Shown here piece by piece: positions 33,517 through 42,901 of a stretch of 64,000 bases of DNA. The DNA is from Verrucomicrobiota bacterium. Its GTDB lineage: Bacteria; Verrucomicrobiota; Verrucomicrobiia; Chthoniobacterales; Chthoniobacteraceae. Below the pieces are notes generated by a model. The model was not told the DNA's origin and made no database searches. It saw nothing but the letters and a program-made list of their open reading frames with translations. The stretch is taken from NCBI GenBank assembly GCA_009885995.1, contig VFJQ01000007.1:1-64000 (forward strand), given 5' to 3'. The position numbers were made by a program, and so were the translations under genes. Each line of letters begins with the position of its first letter. Position 1 is the stretch's first letter.

Positions 33517-34362
33517 TCAACCGGCGGTGCTCGTGAGCGTTTCGGCGAACTGACACCACATCGTCGGGCCGAACTCTGTCGCGACTCGCTCGCTAAGCGG
33601 GAGGGCGCTGGCTTTGTCTTGAAGCACGGCGAAGACGGTGCTGCCGCTGCCGCTCATGAGCGCGCCGCTGCACTCGGGTTGGCGGAGGAGCCAGCGCTTT
33701 AGCTCGGCGAGCAGGAGGTGCTTTTCGAAGACGGGGCGTTCGAGGTCGTTGATGAGTTCGCCCCACGGCTGTGGCTGCACGGCGTAGGGAATGCCGGGAA
33801 GTTCGCGCGAGTCGCGCCAGCGCTGGTAGGCCCACGGGGTCGGGACGGCGAAGGGCGGTTTGATGAGGAGCAGCGGGAGGCGGTGAGGGAAGTCGGCGGG
33901 TTCGATCAGTTCGCCGCGGCTGCGTGCGCGGGTGGGGTGGCCGAGGATGAAGAAGGGCACGTCGCTACCGAGTTCGGCGGCGAGGTGCAGGAGCGTTTCG
34001 CGCGGGAGTTGGGCGCGGAAAAGTCGGTCGAGCGCGAGTAGCGTGGTGGCGGCGTCGCTGGATCCACCGCCGAGGCCGGCGCCGTGAGGGATGCGCTTTT
34101 CGAGGTGGATGCGGAGGTGCGGGTCGCGACCTGTCGCGGTGTAGAAGAGGCGTGCGGCGCGGACGACGAGGTTGGTGTCGCCTGCGGGGACGGTGGCGTC
34201 GTCGCAGGTGAAGGCGATGCCGCCTTCATCGAGCGGCTCGATCTCTAGCCGGTCGAAGATCGAGATCGGCGTGATGAGCGAGTCGATCTCGTGGAAACCG
34301 TCGCCGCGCCGGCGGACGACGCGGAGGGTGAGGTTGACCTTCGCCGGGGCGAGAAACTCCAT
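33517..34362 (-). CDS. ispE: 4-diphosphocytidyl-2-C-methyl-D-erythritol kinase
   Basis: A GHMP-family kinase of the non-mevalonate isoprenoid pathway, 281 residues; it phosphorylates the 2-OH of CDP-methylerythritol. Motifs: PAKVNLTLRV (N-terminal, substrate-binding Lys-8), PHGAGLGGGSSDAA (ATP loop), LGSDVPFF with the catalytic Asp and GALMSGSGSTVFAVL near the C-terminus. Length and order match the family. It converges with the prenyltransferase-like gene, with one base between the two stop codons. It supplies precursors for the polyprenyl synthase encoded elsewhere in the window. Confidence 0.96.
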   Translation of the reverse strand: MEFLAPAKVNLTLRVVRRRGDGFHEIDSLITPISIFDRLEIEPLDEGGIAFTCDDATVPAGDTNLVVRAARLFYTATGRDPHLRIHLEKRIPHGAGLGGGSSDAATTLLALDRLFRAQLPRETLLHLAAELGSDVPFFILGHPTRARSRGELIEPADFPHRLPLLLIKPPFAVPTPWAYQRWRDSRELPGIPYAVQPQPWGELINDLERPVFEKHLLLAELKRWLLRQPECSGALMSGSGSTVFAVLQDKASALPLSERVATEFGPTMWCQFAETLTSTAG

Positions 34363-34380
34363 CGCGCGGACGCGCGCGGG

Positions 34381-34782
34381 CTAGTGCTTGAGGTCGAGGA
34401 TGCTCGGCCGCGTGCTGCGGGTGCGGTGGTTCGAGAGCTCGGCGCGTTCGGCGGGGACGCCCACGCTGCCGGGGCTGCTCTTGCTGGAGCCGACTTTTTC
34501 CACGAAGCGGGCAACGCTGCCGTCCATCGAGATCTCGATGCCGGTTTCGCGCTTGGTGTCTTCGAGCATCACGGGTGCATTCCACATCGCGGCCCAGACG
34601 TATTGGTTCTTGGCGAGCGAGGTGGGATCGAGGCTGAGGCTCTGGATGAAGACGCCGTCGCGGCCGTTCTCTTTCAGGTATTTCTTGGCGAGCTTGAGTG
34701 CCTCGTCGATCGAGACGGACGGCTCAGCCTGGCAGAGTGGGGCGAGGGTGAAGGCGATGAGAAGTGCGAGGGTTTTTTTCAT
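34381..34782 (-). CDS. small secreted protein of unknown function
   Basis: A 133-residue protein with a clear signal peptide (MKKTLALLIAFTLAPLCQA). The mature part begins with a helix SIDEALKLAKKYLKEN, as in PepSY-like modules, followed by a beta-rich stretch (YVWAAMWNAPV, ETGIEISMDGSVARF), and then a disordered Ser/Arg-rich tail. I do not recognise the family with confidence. It sits between fba and ispE on the same strand, 15 bases after fba, so it may be cotranscribed. Confidence 0.75.
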   Translation of the reverse strand: MKKTLALLIAFTLAPLCQAEPSVSIDEALKLAKKYLKENGRDGVFIQSLSLDPTSLAKNQYVWAAMWNAPVMLEDTKRETGIEISMDGSVARFVEKVGSSKSSPGSVGVPAERAELSNHRTRSTRPSILDLKH

Positions 34783-34797
34783 GGTGAAGTGTGATGG

Positions 34798-35766
34798 CTA
34801 TTTTTTGAGCGTGACGCGGATTTCTGCGAGGGTGCCGGCGCTGCCGAGCAGTTTGTTTCGGCCGGCGATGAACTTGGCGTATTCGTCCTGGAAGATTTTG
34901 CCGGGCGGGCGGAAGTCGAAGTCGCCGGGCTTGTCGCGGAAGTATTCGCGGTGCACGCGGGTCCAGACGAGGCGACCGTCGGTGTCGATGTTGACCTTGG
35001 TGACGCCGAGCTTCGCGGCGGGGAGGTATTCGTTTTCGTTCACGCCGCATGCGCTCGGGTCGAGCGTGCCGCCGGCGGCGTTGATGCGGGCGACTTCTTC
35101 CTTCGGCACGCTGCTGCTGCCGTGCATGACGATCGGCACGGGGGGGAGGCCGGCGGCTTTGACTTTGTCGCGGATCTTTTCGATCACGTCGAAGTGCAGG
35201 CCCTGTGCACCTTTGAATTTGTAAGCGCCGTGGCTGGTGCCGATGGCGGCGGCGAGCGCGTCGCAGCCACTCCGCTGGATGAATTCTACGGCTTCATCGG
35301 GGTCGGTCAGGCACTCGTTGCCTTCCTCGACGACGATGTCTTCCTCGACGCCGCCGAGCATGCCGAGTTCGGCTTCGACAGAGATCCCCTTGGCGTGGGC
35401 GCGGTCAGCGACGCGCCGGGTGATGGCGATGTTCTCATCGAAGGGATCGTGCGAGGCGTCGATCATGACGGAGCTGTAGAAGCCCGAGTCGATGCAGTCG
35501 TAGCACGTCTCTTCGTCGCCGTGGTCGAGATGCACGGCGAAGATGGCATCGGGGAAAATCTCCGAGGCGCTGCGGATGATGGCTTCGAGCATCCGCTTCT
35601 CGGTGTATTTGCGGGCACCCTTGGAGATCTGGATGATGAAGGGCGCCTGCGAGTCGATGCAGCCGCGGAAGAGGCCCATCGTCTGTTCGGCGTTGTTGAT
35701 GTTGTAGGCGCCGATCGCGAACTTCCCGTAAGCGACTCTGTATAGTTCGGCTGTCGTGACGATCAT
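34798..35766 (-). CDS. fba: class II fructose-bisphosphate aldolase
   Basis: A zinc-dependent aldolase of 322 residues that cleaves or forms fructose 1,6-bisphosphate in glycolysis and gluconeogenesis. AVHLDHGD (His-79, Asp-81 and His-82) contains metal ligand and catalytic residues; further ligands are the His in IGTSHGAYK and VMHGSSSVP, and NIDTDGRLVW closes the phosphate site. The close relatives tagatose-bisphosphate or other ketose-bisphosphate aldolases cannot be excluded. The chosen ATG (MIVTTAELYRVAYGKFA) is the family start; upstream sequence would be non-conserved. The 108-base upstream region carries interleaved inverted repeats and separates it from the divergent histidine kinase. 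Confidence 0.93.
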   Translation of the reverse strand: MIVTTAELYRVAYGKFAIGAYNINNAEQTMGLFRGCIDSQAPFIIQISKGARKYTEKRMLEAIIRSASEIFPDAIFAVHLDHGDEETCYDCIDSGFYSSVMIDASHDPFDENIAITRRVADRAHAKGISVEAELGMLGGVEEDIVVEEGNECLTDPDEAVEFIQRSGCDALAAAIGTSHGAYKFKGAQGLHFDVIEKIRDKVKAAGLPPVPIVMHGSSSVPKEEVARINAAGGTLDPSACGVNENEYLPAAKLGVTKVNIDTDGRLVWTRVHREYFRDKPGDFDFRPPGKIFQDEYAKFIAGRNKLLGSAGTLAEIRVTLKK

Positions 35767-35773
35767 TTTGAAG

Positions 35774-35856
35774 GCGGGCAGTAAGCCTGCATAGGGGCGC
35801 GCAGCAAGCGGCAAAAGTGAAGTGGAGCAAAGTCCATTGCCCGCAGGTGGGCTTAC
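35774..35856 (-). promoter_or_regulatory. interleaved inverted repeats in the fba leader (pseudoknot-like)
   Basis: Two 7-base inverted repeats alternate rather than nest. GCGGGCA (35774-35780) pairs with TGCCCGC (35838-35844), and GTAAGCC (35781-35787) pairs with GGCTTAC (35850-35856). This is the topology of an H-type pseudoknot. It ends eight bases before the fba start codon on the minus strand, so in a transcript it would sit in the leader next to the ribosome entry region. It could equally be a protein-binding site or a remnant of a dispersed repeat. Confidence 0.45.
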
Positions 35857-35874
35857 GGTTAGCGGTGCGGACGA

Positions 35875-38800
35875 ATGCCCCCTTCCTCGCAGAAAGACCT
35901 CGCTCATGGTTCACCGCCGCCGCGTCGGCGCGACTGGCCGTTGCTGTTGACGGTGATGGGCGGCGTCTTGCTCACGGGAGGGGCGTTCGGCTTGGTGCGG
36001 GTGTGGGAGGCCGAGCGGACGGAGCGCGAGTTTCGATGGCAGGCGGAGAGTCGGGTGCAGGTGATCGGGACGACGCTGCGGAGCTACGAGGAGAGCCTCT
36101 ACGCGATGCGCGATCTTCTCGACGCGTCGGCCGATGTGAAGGAGGCGGAGTTTCGGCGCGCTGCCTCGGCGCAGCTCGCGCGGCATCCGGGTCTGGAAGC
36201 GCTTGAGTGGCTCAAACACATCGCTCAATCGAGCCGGGCTCAGATCGAGGAATTGCACCGTGGCGCGGATGGCGCGGCTTGGTTCATCCGCGACGAGATG
36301 GGTGGCGCGATGCCCGCGCCCGAGCGGAAAGATTATCTGCCAGTCTTATACCGGGAGCCTGCGGCAGGTGCGCAGGCGCTGATCGGTGTGGATCAATTTT
36401 CCGGGCCGCACCAGCGTGCGATTGCGCGGGCAATCGAGGAGGGGGAGATCGCGGCGACGCGGCGCATCCCGCTGCACGACGGGGCGCCGGCGGATGAGGA
36501 GGGCCTGGCTATCTTGCTGCCGGTCTTTGAGAAGGGGGCGAAGCCGGCGAGCGCCGAGGAGCGGCGGGCGGAGTTGCGTGGTGTCGTGCGCGGCGTCTTC
36601 CGCTTGCGGGATCTGGCGCTGCACACGGTTGCGGGAGCGGAGGCGAGGGCGCTCGATTTGCGTTTGCTCGATCGCACGCCGGCGGGGACGGAGCCGCATT
36701 TGTTCAGTCTGGTGAATGGCCACTACGAGGCGGTGGCTCCGCCGGAGCCGCTGGGTGCAGGGCGCGGGCTGAGCGCTGTGCTGCCACTATCGTGCGCGGG
36801 CCGGCAGTGGGAGTTGCACGCGCGACCATCAGCCGCGTGGCTGGCTGAGCGCCGGACGATTTATCCGCACGCATTCCTGGCGGCGGGGCTTTGCTTCACG
36901 GCGCTGCTGGCTTCGTGGCAGAGGCAGCGGCATCGGCGTGCGGCGGAGATCGAGCGGCTGGTCGCCACGCGCACGGAGGAGTTGCGCCGGGCGCAGGCGG
37001 AACTGCGCGAGGATGTGCGAGTGCGGCTGGCTGCCGAGCAGCGTTACCGGGCTTTTGTCGAGCAGAGCACGGAGGCCATCTGGCACTTCGAGATCGAACC
37101 GCCGATGCCGCTCGAGCTGCCCGAGGAGACGCAGATTGATTATCTGCTCGCCCACGCGGTGATCGCTGAGTGCAACGATGTGTGCGCGCGGATGTATGGG
37201 CGTGAGCGTGCTGCGGAGATGGTGGGTGTGCGGCTCGGCGAGCTGATGCCGAGGAGCACTTCGGCGAACATCGCACACCTGCGCGAGTATGTGCGTGCGC
37301 GCTTCCGCGTGGTCGATTCCGAGTCGCACGAGGTCGATCGCCAAGGGGTCGAACGCGTCTTTTTGAACAACATCATCGGCATCGTGGAGGACGGGAAGCT
37401 CGTGGGTAGTTGGGGCACACAGCGGGACATGACCGGGCAGCGGCGGACTGAGCAGGCGCTGAGGGAGAATGAGCAGCGGCTGCGGCTGGCGATGGAGGCT
37501 GCGGTCGTGGGCACTTGGGAGTGGGATCGGCGCTCGGACCGGCTGACCTGGAGCGATCAGCTGCGCGAGATCCTCGCCGTCACGCCGGACGAGAACGGGG
37601 GGACTTACGCGGCGTATCACGCGCGCATTCATCCCGAGGATCGCAAGCGGGTCGGGCGGGTTTTTGCACAGGCGCTGGTCCGGGGCGAGGAGGTCGAATG
37701 TGAATACCGCATCGTGCGTGGGAGCGGCGAAACACTTTGGGTCGTGACGCGCGGTGCGGTGCGACGAGCGGCGAGTGGAGAAATCCTCGGGCTGCTCGGC
37801 GCCACGCTCGATGTCACGGCGCGCCGGCTGGCGCAGGAGGAGCGCGCGAAGCTCGATCAAAAGCTTCAGGACGCGCAGAAGCTCGAGAGTCTCGGCGTGC
37901 TCGCCGGCGGGATCGCGCACGATTTCAACAACCTGCTCACGGGCATCCTGGGCAATGCGAGCCTCGCGCGCATGGACCTCGCGCCGACCTCGCCGGCGCA
38001 GTCATGTCTCGCGCAGATCGAGCAGGCTTCGCAGCGGGCCGCGGAGCTGTGCAAGCAGATGCTTGCTTACTCGGGTAAGGGCCGCTTCGTGGTGCAGTCG
38101 CTCGATTTGAGCCAACTCGTGGAGGATGCGGCGCCGTTGCTCCAGGTCTCCGTGGGTAAGAACGCGGCGCTCAAGTTTCGCCTCGCCTCGAACCTCCCCG
38201 CGGTGAGCGCCGACGTGACGCAACTCCGGCAGATCCTGATGAACCTCGTGATCAATGCGAGCGATGCGTTCGATGGACGCAGTGGTGTGATCGAGATCAC
38301 GACCGGCGTGATGCGCGCGGATGCTGCTTACTTCGCGGGCACGAACCTCGCGCCGGTGCTCCCCGAGGGCGACTACGTTTTCCTCGAGGTCAGCGATAAC
38401 GGCTGCGGCATGGACGCGGAGACGCAGAAGCGAATTTTCGATCCATTTTTCACGACGAAGTTCACGGGCCGTGGCCTCGGCCTGGCCGCGGTGCTCGGCA
38501 TCGTGCGCGGGCACAAAGGCGCTCTGAAGGTGTATTCGGAAGTGGGACGCGGCTCGACGTTCAAGCTGCTGCTTCCGTCCGCAGGCACGCCTGCCGAGGC
38601 GCTGCCGGCTGACACGCGCGCGCTGGAGACTTGGCGTGGTTCGGGGGTCGTGCTGGTGGTGGACGATGAGGAGACGGTGCGCGGCGTGGCCTCGCGGATG
38701 CTGAGAGTGAGTGGGTTTGAACCGGTCGTGGTGAGCAACGGCAGTGATGCGATCGAAGTTTTCACCGCGCGATGTTCCGAGATCGTCGCGGTGATGCTCG

Positions 38801-39003
38801 ACCTGACGATGCCGCAGATGGATGGCGCGGAGACATTCACCGAACTGCGCCGGATCAAGCCGGAGCTGAAGGTATTGCTGATGAGTGGATTTAACGAGCA
38901 GGACGTGATCAATCGCTTCGCGGGCAAAGGGCTCGCGGGCTTTTTGCAAAAGCCGTTCAAGCCGGACGCGCTGCGCGAGAAGTTGCGCGCGATGCTGGGC
39001 TAG
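35875..39003 (+). CDS. hybrid sensor histidine kinase (CHASE-like, PAS, HisKA, HATPase, REC)
   Basis: A 1042-residue membrane kinase. A membrane helix ([19 protein letters not shown], about 24-42) is followed by an extracytoplasmic CHASE-like domain ([26 protein letters not shown]), a second membrane helix near residue 320 and a coiled coil. Two PAS domains follow, the second ending [14 protein letters not shown]. The kinase core has the phospho-acceptor [15 protein letters not shown], the N box [18 protein letters not shown] and [17 protein letters not shown]-terminal receiver has VVDDEE and the acceptor Asp in [11 protein letters not shown]. No separate response regulator is adjacent, so it may signal to a distant HPt protein. 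The stop codon overlaps the yifB stop (CTAG). Confidence 0.93.
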   Translation: MPPSSQKDLAHGSPPPRRRDWPLLLTVMGGVLLTGGAFGLVRVWEAERTEREFRWQAESRVQVIGTTLRSYEESLYAMRDLLDASADVKEAEFRRAASAQLARHPGLEALEWLKHIAQSSRAQIEELHRGADGAAWFIRDEMGGAMPAPERKDYLPVLYREPAAGAQALIGVDQFSGPHQRAIARAIEEGEIAATRRIPLHDGAPADEEGLAILLPVFEKGAKPASAEERRAELRGVVRGVFRLRDLALHTVAGAEARALDLRLLDRTPAGTEPHLFSLVNGHYEAVAPPEPLGAGRGLSAVLPLSCAGRQWELHARPSAAWLAERRTIYPHAFLAAGLCFTALLASWQRQRHRRAAEIERLVATRTEELRRAQAELREDVRVRLAAEQRYRAFVEQSTEAIWHFEIEPPMPLELPEETQIDYLLAHAVIAECNDVCARMYGRERAAEMVGVRLGELMPRSTSANIAHLREYVRARFRVVDSESHEVDRQGVERVFLNNIIGIVEDGKLVGSWGTQRDMTGQRRTEQALRENEQRLRLAMEAAVVGTWEWDRRSDRLTWSDQLREILAVTPDENGGTYAAYHARIHPEDRKRVGRVFAQALVRGEEVECEYRIVRGSGETLWVVTRGAVRRAASGEILGLLGATLDVTARRLAQEERAKLDQKLQDAQKLESLGVLAGGIAHDFNNLLTGILGNASLARMDLAPTSPAQSCLAQIEQASQRAAELCKQMLAYSGKGRFVVQSLDLSQLVEDAAPLLQVSVGKNAALKFRLASNLPAVSADVTQLRQILMNLVINASDAFDGRSGVIEITTGVMRADAAYFAGTNLAPVLPEGDYVFLEVSDNGCGMDAETQKRIFDPFFTTKFTGRGLGLAAVLGIVRGHKGALKVYSEVGRGSTFKLLLPSAGTPAEALPADTRALETWRGSGVVLVVDDEETVRGVASRMLRVSGFEPVVVSNGSDAIEVFTARCSEIVAVMLDLTMPQMDGAETFTELRRIKPELKVLLMSGFNEQDVINRFAGKGLAGFLQKPFKPDALREKLRAMLG

Positions 39004-40538
39004 CTCCAGAGGGTGCGGTCGAGAGTGCGATACTGGATGGCTTCGCCGACGTGCTCGGGTGCGATCGCTTCCTTGCCGTCGAGATCCGCGATGGTGCGGG
39101 CGACTTTGAGGATGCGATCGTAGGCGCGGGCGCTGAGGTGTAGTTCGCTCATGGCCATTCGCAGCAAGCCCTCGGCGGCGGAGTCGAGGTCGCAGAATAT
39201 CTTCTGCTGTTTCGGCGTCATGCGCGCATTGCAGCGCACGCGGGTGTTTTCACCGAAACGCCGGCGCTGCACGTCGCGGACGGCGAGGATTCGCTCGCGG
39301 ATCGCTGCGGAGCACTCGCCGGGCTGGCGGCTGGCGAGTTGCTGGAACTCGACGACGGGAACTTCCAGGTGGAGGTCGATGCGGTCGAGGAGCGGGCCGG
39401 AGATGCGGGCGCGGTATTGCTCGACCTGCCGTGGCGAGCAGCGGCACTCACGCTTTGGATCGCCGAAGAAGCCGCAGGGGCACGGGTTCATCGCGGCGAC
39501 GAACATGAAATCCGCTGGGAACATCATCGAGCCGGCGGCGCGTGAGATGGTGACGCGGCCGTCTTCAAGCGGTTGCCGGAGCACTTCGAGAGTGCTGCGT
39601 TTGAACTCCGGCAACTCGTCGAGAAAGAGCACGCCGTTGTGCGCGACGCTGACTTCGCCCGGCGTTGGATTCGTGCCGCCGCCGAGCAAGCCTGCGTCGG
39701 AAATGGTATGATGCGGCGCGCGGAACGGGCGCGTGGCGACAAACGAGTGCGCTGGATCGAGCAGAAGCCCACAGATGCTGTGGATCTTTGTGGTCTCAAT
39801 TGCTTCCTCGAGCGCCATTGGAGGAATGATCGTCGGGATGCGTTTCGCCAACATGGATTTTCCGGAGCCCGGGGGGCCGAGCAGCATCAGGTTATGACCG
39901 CCGGCGACTGCGATCTCAACGGCGCGCTTGGCGTGTTCGTGTCCGCGAACGTCGGCGAAATCGACGTCGTATTGCTGATGTGTGGCGAAAAACTGCGCGA
40001 GGTCTTCACGCGTGGGCGCAAGTTCGCGTTCGCCAGTGAGAAACTCGAACGCTTCGCGCAGGTTTCGCACGCCGTAGACTTCGATCCCCTCGACCATTGC
40101 TGCTTCGCGTGCATTGGCTGCGGGCACGACGACTTTGCGGCGACCTTGCTTGCGTGCCTCGATGGCGATGGGGAGCACGCCGGCGACCGGACGCACCGCA
40201 CCGGTCAAAGCGAGTTCGCCGACAAAGCAGAAATCGCCCACGTTTGGCAGCGCGATCTCCAGCGCGACTGTGATCAAACCCAGCGCGATGGGTAGATCGA
40301 AGCTGGGTCCTTCCTTCTTCACGTTGGCTGGCGCTAGATTGATCGTCATGCGTCCGCGAGCCCAGCGGTAGCCGCTGTTGTCGATAGCGGTGGTGACGCG
40401 ATCCTTGCTTTCTTTCACGGCGGTATCGGGCAAGCCGACGATGACGATCAGCGGATCGCCACGACCACCGTTAACCTCGATTTCGACCTCGAAGGCATCG
40501 ACACCGACGACCGCTGCAGAGAAGATTTGAGCCAGCAT
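39000..40538 (-). CDS. YifB/ComM-family Mg chelatase-like AAA+ ATPase
   Basis: A 512-residue ATPase. The N-terminal domain ([36 protein letters not shown]) is the ChlI-like fold of the family, followed by the AAA+ module with Walker [10 protein letters not shown] and Walker [11 protein letters not shown], and the C-terminal Mg-chelatase region with [16 protein letters not shown] and [14 protein letters not shown]. ComM/YifB proteins act as helicase-like motors in branch migration during natural transformation. The ATG at 40538 ([12 protein letters not shown]) is the typical start. Its stop shares CTAG with the convergent kinase stop. Confidence 0.94.
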   Translation of the reverse strand: MLAQIFSAAVVGVDAFEVEIEVNGGRGDPLIVIVGLPDTAVKESKDRVTTAIDNSGYRWARGRMTINLAPANVKKEGPSFDLPIALGLITVALEIALPNVGDFCFVGELALTGAVRPVAGVLPIAIEARKQGRRKVVVPAANAREAAMVEGIEVYGVRNLREAFEFLTGERELAPTREDLAQFFATHQQYDVDFADVRGHEHAKRAVEIAVAGGHNLMLLGPPGSGKSMLAKRIPTIIPPMALEEAIETTKIHSICGLLLDPAHSFVATRPFRAPHHTISDAGLLGGGTNPTPGEVSVAHNGVLFLDELPEFKRSTLEVLRQPLEDGRVTISRAAGSMMFPADFMFVAAMNPCPCGFFGDPKRECRCSPRQVEQYRARISGPLLDRIDLHLEVPVVEFQQLASRQPGECSAAIRERILAVRDVQRRRFGENTRVRCNARMTPKQQKIFCDLDSAAEGLLRMAMSELHLSARAYDRILKVARTIADLDGKEAIAPEHVGEAIQYRTLDRTLWS

Positions 40539-40984
40539 GAATAGCGAACGCTGACAGACAAAAATGAGCGCTTGAAGTCTGAACACGAGGTTTGCTAAAA
40601 AGATCGTCGTTCTTTTTAGCTGCCGGATGAGTTCAGTTCTACGCGGGAAAATGTTGCTAAGAAAAAAACACCCGGCTCGCTCGTAGAGTGCCCGTATTTA
40701 AGCGAACTTGCCCGACGCAACTTACTCGGGGTTTGAACGGATAATAAGTTAGACTGTCTGAACGGGTAGTTGTTTATTTAACTTGTTCGTTCAGGAAGTG
40801 CATAAAATAAAAGCTCCGACAGATAAAACTTTCTACAAAGTTGCCGATATTTAGGTCGTTGTCATTACAAAGGCAAGACACGCAGATATCGAAGCAGCCT
40901 CTTTTCTAACCAAATCAAAACTTTGACACAAGACACACAAGCACACCAACCGCTGACGTTGGTTTCTTCAGGAGACAAACACAA
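40539..40984. other. AT-rich divergent intergenic region between yifB and rpoD-like gene
   Basis: 446 bases with no coding region I can support, and visibly AT-rich compared with the surrounding high-GC DNA, most so from about 40590 to 40980. It holds the palindrome at 40758-40794, a TTGACA hexamer at 40923-40928 without a clear -10 box at standard spacing, a small hairpin CCAAC/GTTGG at 40947-40963 and an AGGAG ribosome binding sequence about ten bases before the sigma factor ATG at 40985. It probably holds the promoters of yifB and of the sigma factor gene, with a long leader for the latter. Confidence 0.7.
40758..40794. promoter_or_regulatory. 37-base imperfect palindrome upstream of the sigma factor gene
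   Basis: CTGAACG (40758-40764) is matched by CGTTCAG (40788-40794), and inside these arms AGTT pairs with AACT around an AT-rich centre (GTTTATTT). The size and symmetry fit an operator for a dimeric regulator or a cruciform. It lies in the AT-rich divergent region, about 190 bases upstream of the sigma factor start. Confidence 0.5.
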
Positions 40985-41866
40985 ATGACCTATCGTTCTG
41001 GCGAAGACTCTGATTCGGGGATCAAAATCTACCTGCGAGAAATCGGGCAGATTCCACTCCTTACTCCCGAGCAGGAGATTGAATTGGCCGCCAAAATCAA
41101 AAAAGGCGATCAGGAAGCTCGCGCCTTGATGATCCGCTCGAACCTGCGCTTGGTCGTGAAGATCGCGCACGACTACGCCAACCTAGGCCTGCCGCTCCTC
41201 GATTTGATCAGCGAAGGCAACATCGGCCTGATGAAGGCGGTGGAGCGTTTCGATCCGGCCAAGGGGGGTAAGCTCTCGACCTACGCGGCTTGGTGGATCA
41301 AGCAATCGATCAAGCGTGCGCTGGCCAATCAGTCCAAGACGATCCGGCTCCCCGTGCATCTCGTGGACAAAATCTCCAAGATGCGTCGTGTGGCGATGCA
41401 GATGAGCGAAGAACTCGGACGCGAGCCGACGGACGACGAATTGGCCGAGGAAGTCGGGCTGTCAGCGGCAAAAGTTTCGCAATTGAAGACGGTCGCGATT
41501 CGCCCCGCCTCCCTTGATGCACCCATCAGCGATGATGACACGACTGAGTTCGGCGAAATCGTCGGCGATGCGGAAGCTCTCACACCGTTTGAGCGCCTGC
41601 GTGACAAGAACCTCCACGACGAAGTCGGTGATTTGCTTGGCGTGCTCGATGAGCGCGAGAAGAAGATCATTTTCTCCCGCTTCGGGCTCGATGGAGGGAA
41701 GGCCAAGACGCTCGAGGAGGTTGGCAAGAAGTTCGGCGTGACTCGCGAGCGAATCCGCCAACTCCAGAACATCGCCCTGATGAAACTCCGCCGCGCGCTC
41801 CAGAAAAAGGAGAAGCCGATCGAGCACCTCATCCCGACCAACGCGTCATTCCATTTCGACGACTAG
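40985..41866 (+). CDS. RpoD-like sigma-70 family RNA polymerase sigma factor
   Basis: A 293-residue sigma factor without region 1.1. Region 1.2 is IKIYLREIGQIPLLTPEQE; region 2 has NLRLVVKIAHDYANLGLPLLDLI-type core-binding helices and the -10 recognition helix YAAWWIKQSIKRAL; region 3 follows; and region 4 carries the helix-turn-helix TLEEVGKKFGVTRERIRQ for the -35 box. The absence of region 1.1 and the short length suit a group 2 sigma (RpoS/SigA-like) but a minimal primary sigma cannot be excluded, as the window shows no other. A good AGGAG motif precedes the ATG. It is followed by a hairpin terminator and converges with the Mla genes. Confidence 0.94.
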   Translation: MTYRSGEDSDSGIKIYLREIGQIPLLTPEQEIELAAKIKKGDQEARALMIRSNLRLVVKIAHDYANLGLPLLDLISEGNIGLMKAVERFDPAKGGKLSTYAAWWIKQSIKRALANQSKTIRLPVHLVDKISKMRRVAMQMSEELGREPTDDELAEEVGLSAAKVSQLKTVAIRPASLDAPISDDDTTEFGEIVGDAEALTPFERLRDKNLHDEVGDLLGVLDEREKKIIFSRFGLDGGKAKTLEEVGKKFGVTRERIRQLQNIALMKLRRALQKKEKPIEHLIPTNASFHFDD

Positions 41867-41900
41867 GCGCCTGCCAAGATCCCGCAGTTTCCCCGAGTGG

Positions 41901-41929
41901 AGGGGCGTGTCCCGCAAGGGCACGCCCCT
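41901..41929. terminator. bidirectional terminator between sigma factor and MCE genes
   Basis: A 9-bp perfect stem, AGGGGCGTG (41901-41909) with CACGCCCCT (41921-41929), and an 11-base loop. It lies in the 72-base gap between the convergent sigma factor and MCE-protein genes and can serve both strands. Confidence 0.75.
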
Positions 41930-41938
41930 TCAGCTTCT

Positions 41939-42892
41939 CTAGCGGCGCTTCGGCGCTGGCGTCGGTGCTGCTGTCTCGCGATCTTTGTAAAAGACGGGAC
42001 CGGAGCGCTTCAGGTTCGCCGCGAAGGACTTCAAATTGGCTGCGGTTTCCTTGTCGGTGAGTAACAAGCCCAGCGCGCCTTCGCCATGTTCCGCCTTTTT
42101 CAAAACGCGCGTCCCGGTGTCCACGAATGAACGCGCGGAATCCATCGTCTTGCCTGCGTTCTCAGCGACTTTCTTGAAGTCCGTCATCGCAGTCCGGAGG
42201 TCTGTAGCGGCCTTGTCCGCAGACTCGAAAGTTTTCTTTGCGGCATCCACGGCGCCGTCGCCTTTGTCCAGAATGACGTCGAGCTTCTTGGTCGATGCGC
42301 TGAGATTCTCGCTCGTCGTCTTTAGGTTGGTGAAGGTGTCGCTGAGGGTCTTGAGGTTCTGATCGTTCAGCAGGTTCTTGTTCAGGTCCGTCGTAAGCTT
42401 CTTCAACTCATCGAGCGTCTCCGTCAGCTTGGTCAAAGTCACCGTTCCCTGCTGCTGGAGCGCACCGAGGCCGGGCTTGGTGCCACCCTGAACCGTCTCG
42501 TTAGGCTTGATGAAGTTTGCGCGGTCGAACTGCGCAGGCGGGACCACATCGATGTAGCAATCGCCGAGGAGCCCCGATTGATCGACCACGATGTTCGAGT
42601 CGCGCGGTAGCAGCACGTCCTCGCGAATCTTGAGCTTCACGCTCACGCCGAAGTTCTCCCGCATGAGCAGCGCCGGGGTGTCTTCCACGTAGCCGATACG
42701 CGCGCCCGCGAGGAGCACTTGTGCGTCCTTCACTAGGCCGCTTGCATTTGGGAACTCGACGGTGACGGAGTAAAAGTCTGTGAAGCCCTTGGCCACGCCG
42801 CCGAAGCGCACGAGCATCGCGGCGATAAATGCCAAGCCGACGGCTAGAAATGTGCCGACGTAGAGTTCGACTCCTTTTCGTTCAGTGCTCAT
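41939..42892 (-). CDS. MCE/MlaD-family phospholipid-transport substrate-binding protein
   Basis: A 317-residue protein anchored by one N-terminal membrane segment (LYVGTFLAVGLAFIAAMLV). An MCE domain (about 38-115; FPNASGLVKDAQVLLAGARIGYV) is followed by a long coiled-coil region (LTETLDELKKLTTDLNKNL and further heptads) and a Pro-rich tail. MCE proteins of Mla-type systems form hexameric rings that pass lipids between membranes. It is the last gene of a permease-ATPase-MCE set, nine bases after the ATPase stop. Confidence 0.92.
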   Translation of the reverse strand: MSTERKGVELYVGTFLAVGLAFIAAMLVRFGGVAKGFTDFYSVTVEFPNASGLVKDAQVLLAGARIGYVEDTPALLMRENFGVSVKLKIREDVLLPRDSNIVVDQSGLLGDCYIDVVPPAQFDRANFIKPNETVQGGTKPGLGALQQQGTVTLTKLTETLDELKKLTTDLNKNLLNDQNLKTLSDTFTNLKTTSENLSASTKKLDVILDKGDGAVDAAKKTFESADKAATDLRTAMTDFKKVAENAGKTMDSARSFVDTGTRVLKKAEHGEGALGLLLTDKETAANLKSFAANLKRSGPVFYKDRETAAPTPAPKRR

Positions 42893-42901
42893 AGATTTGG
42901 T

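Noticed and set aside
40923-40928. TTGACA hexamer as the sigma factor promoter
   Set aside because: No convincing -10 box occurs 16-18 bases downstream, so I mention it within the region but do not call a promoter.
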